Assembly: GCF_001713475.1 (NCBI RefSeq)
Contig: NZ_CP016499.1
Location: 3,597,501 to 3,661,500 of the forward strand
Reading direction: 5' to 3'
Length of the DNA: 64,000 nucleotides
Origin: Agrobacterium sp. RAC06
Lineage (GTDB): Bacteria; Pseudomonadota; Alphaproteobacteria; Rhizobiales; Rhizobiaceae
The position numbers and the translations under genes were made by a program. Below the pieces are notes generated by a model that was not told the DNA's origin, did no database searches, and worked only from the letters and a program-made list of their open reading frames with translations. This document shows, piece by piece, positions 63,159 to 64,000 of this stretch (the stretch's first letter is position 1; each line of letters opens with the position of its first letter).

Positions 63159-64000
63159 TTACGGGTTTTCAGAACCGTCGGCGATGGGTAGGATGACGGT
63201 TGCCCGTAAGCCACCTTCTGCCCGGTTAAGAAGTGTGACATCCCCGCCCTGGGCGCGTAGAATGTCACGCGCAATCGTCAGGCCGAGACCGTGCCCACCG
63301 GTGTCGCGGGAACGGGACGCCTCGAGGCGCTCGAAGGGGCTGAACACGCGTTGTAGGTCCTGCGGTGGAATTCCGGGTCCGTCGTCATCGATATGAATGC
63401 GGGCGATGGATCCGTCCAATTCACCGCTGACGTGAACCTTCTCGCCGTATCTCTGGGCATTTTCGATGAGGTTGCGAACGGCGCGGCGCACCGGTAGCTC
63501 CCGCAGTGGTGTCGTGACGACCGGCATGCTGCCGAGTGTCACCGGGCTCGCGGTCGTGTTGAGCTCTTCTGCGAGGCGGGCGACCAGCGCGAAGGGGTCG
63601 GACGAACGCTTGTCACCTGTTTCGCTGAGCCCCCGAGCATAGGCCAGGGTCGTCTCGGTCATCTCCTGCATTTCATCGAGAATGCGTGTGATCCGCTCGC
63701 GCAGCTGATCCTCATCGACGAATTCGGCTTGCAGCCTGAGGGCCGTGATCGGGCTTCGCAGATCGTGGCCAAGCGCTGCCAGAATGCGGGTCCGCTCGTG
63801 GACTGCGTTCACAAGGCGTGCATGCAGACTGTGGAGTGCCTTCGCCAGGACCTTCACTTCGCTTGGACCGGTTTCGATGCGCTCCGGTGGGCCCCGGTCC
63901 AGATCCAGGGCGTCTGCCGTGCCGGCAAGCTGCCGCAAGGGAAGGGTGATGCGTGCCACCAGGAAACGCATGACGATCCAGACGGCGAGGGCAGAGAGGA
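63159..64000 (-). CDS. Sensor histidine kinase, N terminus beyond the window
   Basis: The C-terminal 280 or so residues of a membrane kinase; the frame stays open to the window edge. After the end of a membrane helix (LSALAVWIVMRF) comes a HAMP linker (ITLPLRQLAGTADAL). Then the H-box AALGHDLRSPITALRL, N-box NLIENAQRYG, G1 DDDGPGIPP and G2 GGHGLGLTIA. The class is EnvZ/RstB-like. Its response regulator probably lies just outside the window. No link to the sox genes can be shown. Confidence 0.9.
   Translation of the reverse strand, partial: LSALAVWIVMRFLVARITLPLRQLAGTADALDLDRGPPERIETGPSEVKVLAKALHSLHARLVNAVHERTRILAALGHDLRSPITALRLQAEFVDEDQLRERITRILDEMQEMTETTLAYARGLSETGDKRSSDPFALVARLAEELNTTASPVTLGSMPVVTTPLRELPVRRAVRNLIENAQRYGEKVHVSGELDGSIARIHIDDDGPGIPPQDLQRVFSPFERLEASRSRDTGGHGLGLTIARDILRAQGGDVTLLNRAEGGLRATVILPIADGSENP

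Overview
The window reads as an alphaproteobacterial chromosome segment, most likely from the Rhizobiaceae or a close relative. This is inferred from four things: a 23S-5S-tRNA-fMet arrangement, a bcsN-type cellulose operon, a Blh/TauE sulfur operon, and a sox locus in the soxTRS-VWXYZABCDEF order known from Rhizobiales. The species cannot be named from the sequence alone.

Layout. (1) 1-2560: the 3' part of an rRNA operon (23S, 5S, initiator tRNA). (2) 2.9-19.5 kb: two drug/metabolite transporters, then a LysR regulator divergent from a catabolic-looking block. That block holds three NtaA/SnaA/DszA-type flavin monooxygenases (two of them a tandem duplicate), a fourth luciferase-like enzyme, two flavin reductases, a stand-alone RibB, two solute-binding proteins with a polar-amino-acid-type ABC transporter, and a ureidoglycine aminohydrolase-type bicupin. 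(3) 19.5-20.7 kb: mobile-element debris, including a frameshifted serine recombinase tail and a Tn3 transposase tail. A copy of the 3' end of tRNA-fMet lies here, so the 2.56-19.8 kb segment may be an old integrated island. (4) 20.8-28.2 kb: a cellulose synthase operon (bcsA-bcsB-TPR-bcsN) on the minus strand. (5) 28.7-29.8 kb: a broken tyrosine recombinase and a small HNH protein. (6) 29.9-33.7 kb: a TetR regulator divergent from a DevBCA-type exporter with a clear palindromic operator. (7) 34-38.2 kb: a methyltransferase, an AraC regulator and a two-subunit molybdenum hydroxylase. (8) 38.7-41.6 kb: a sulfur operon with a Blh-type sulfur dioxygenase, TauE/SafE, a methyltransferase and a CIA30 protein. 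(9) 41.8-48.9 kb: a periplasmic thiol-redox island with DsbG, a two-component system, DsbD, a membrane-anchored TlpA, an L,D-transpeptidase and a DsbA-like protein. (10) 49.1-63.0 kb: a full Sox thiosulfate-oxidation locus flanked by two YeeE/SoxT permeases. (11) A truncated sensor kinase at the right edge.

How the parts work together. The Sox system oxidises thiosulfate in the periplasm on the SoxYZ carrier. SoxXA loads it, SoxB hydrolyses the sulfate off, SoxCD oxidises the sulfane sulfur, and SoxV, SoxW and SoxS keep the cysteines reduced. The Blh/TauE operon would handle persulfide and sulfite. AT-rich boxes of similar sequence lie before blh, soxV/soxS, soxX and the second soxT, which suggests one sulfane-sensing ArsR regulator (SoxR) for all of them. 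The DsbG/DsbD/L,D-transpeptidase island is bracketed by two CTTAAG-N5-CTTARG boxes, which are good candidates for binding sites of the response regulator encoded between them. The flavin monooxygenase cluster is the best candidate for an undescribed catabolic pathway, probably one that releases nitrogen from a heterocycle or amide-like compound.
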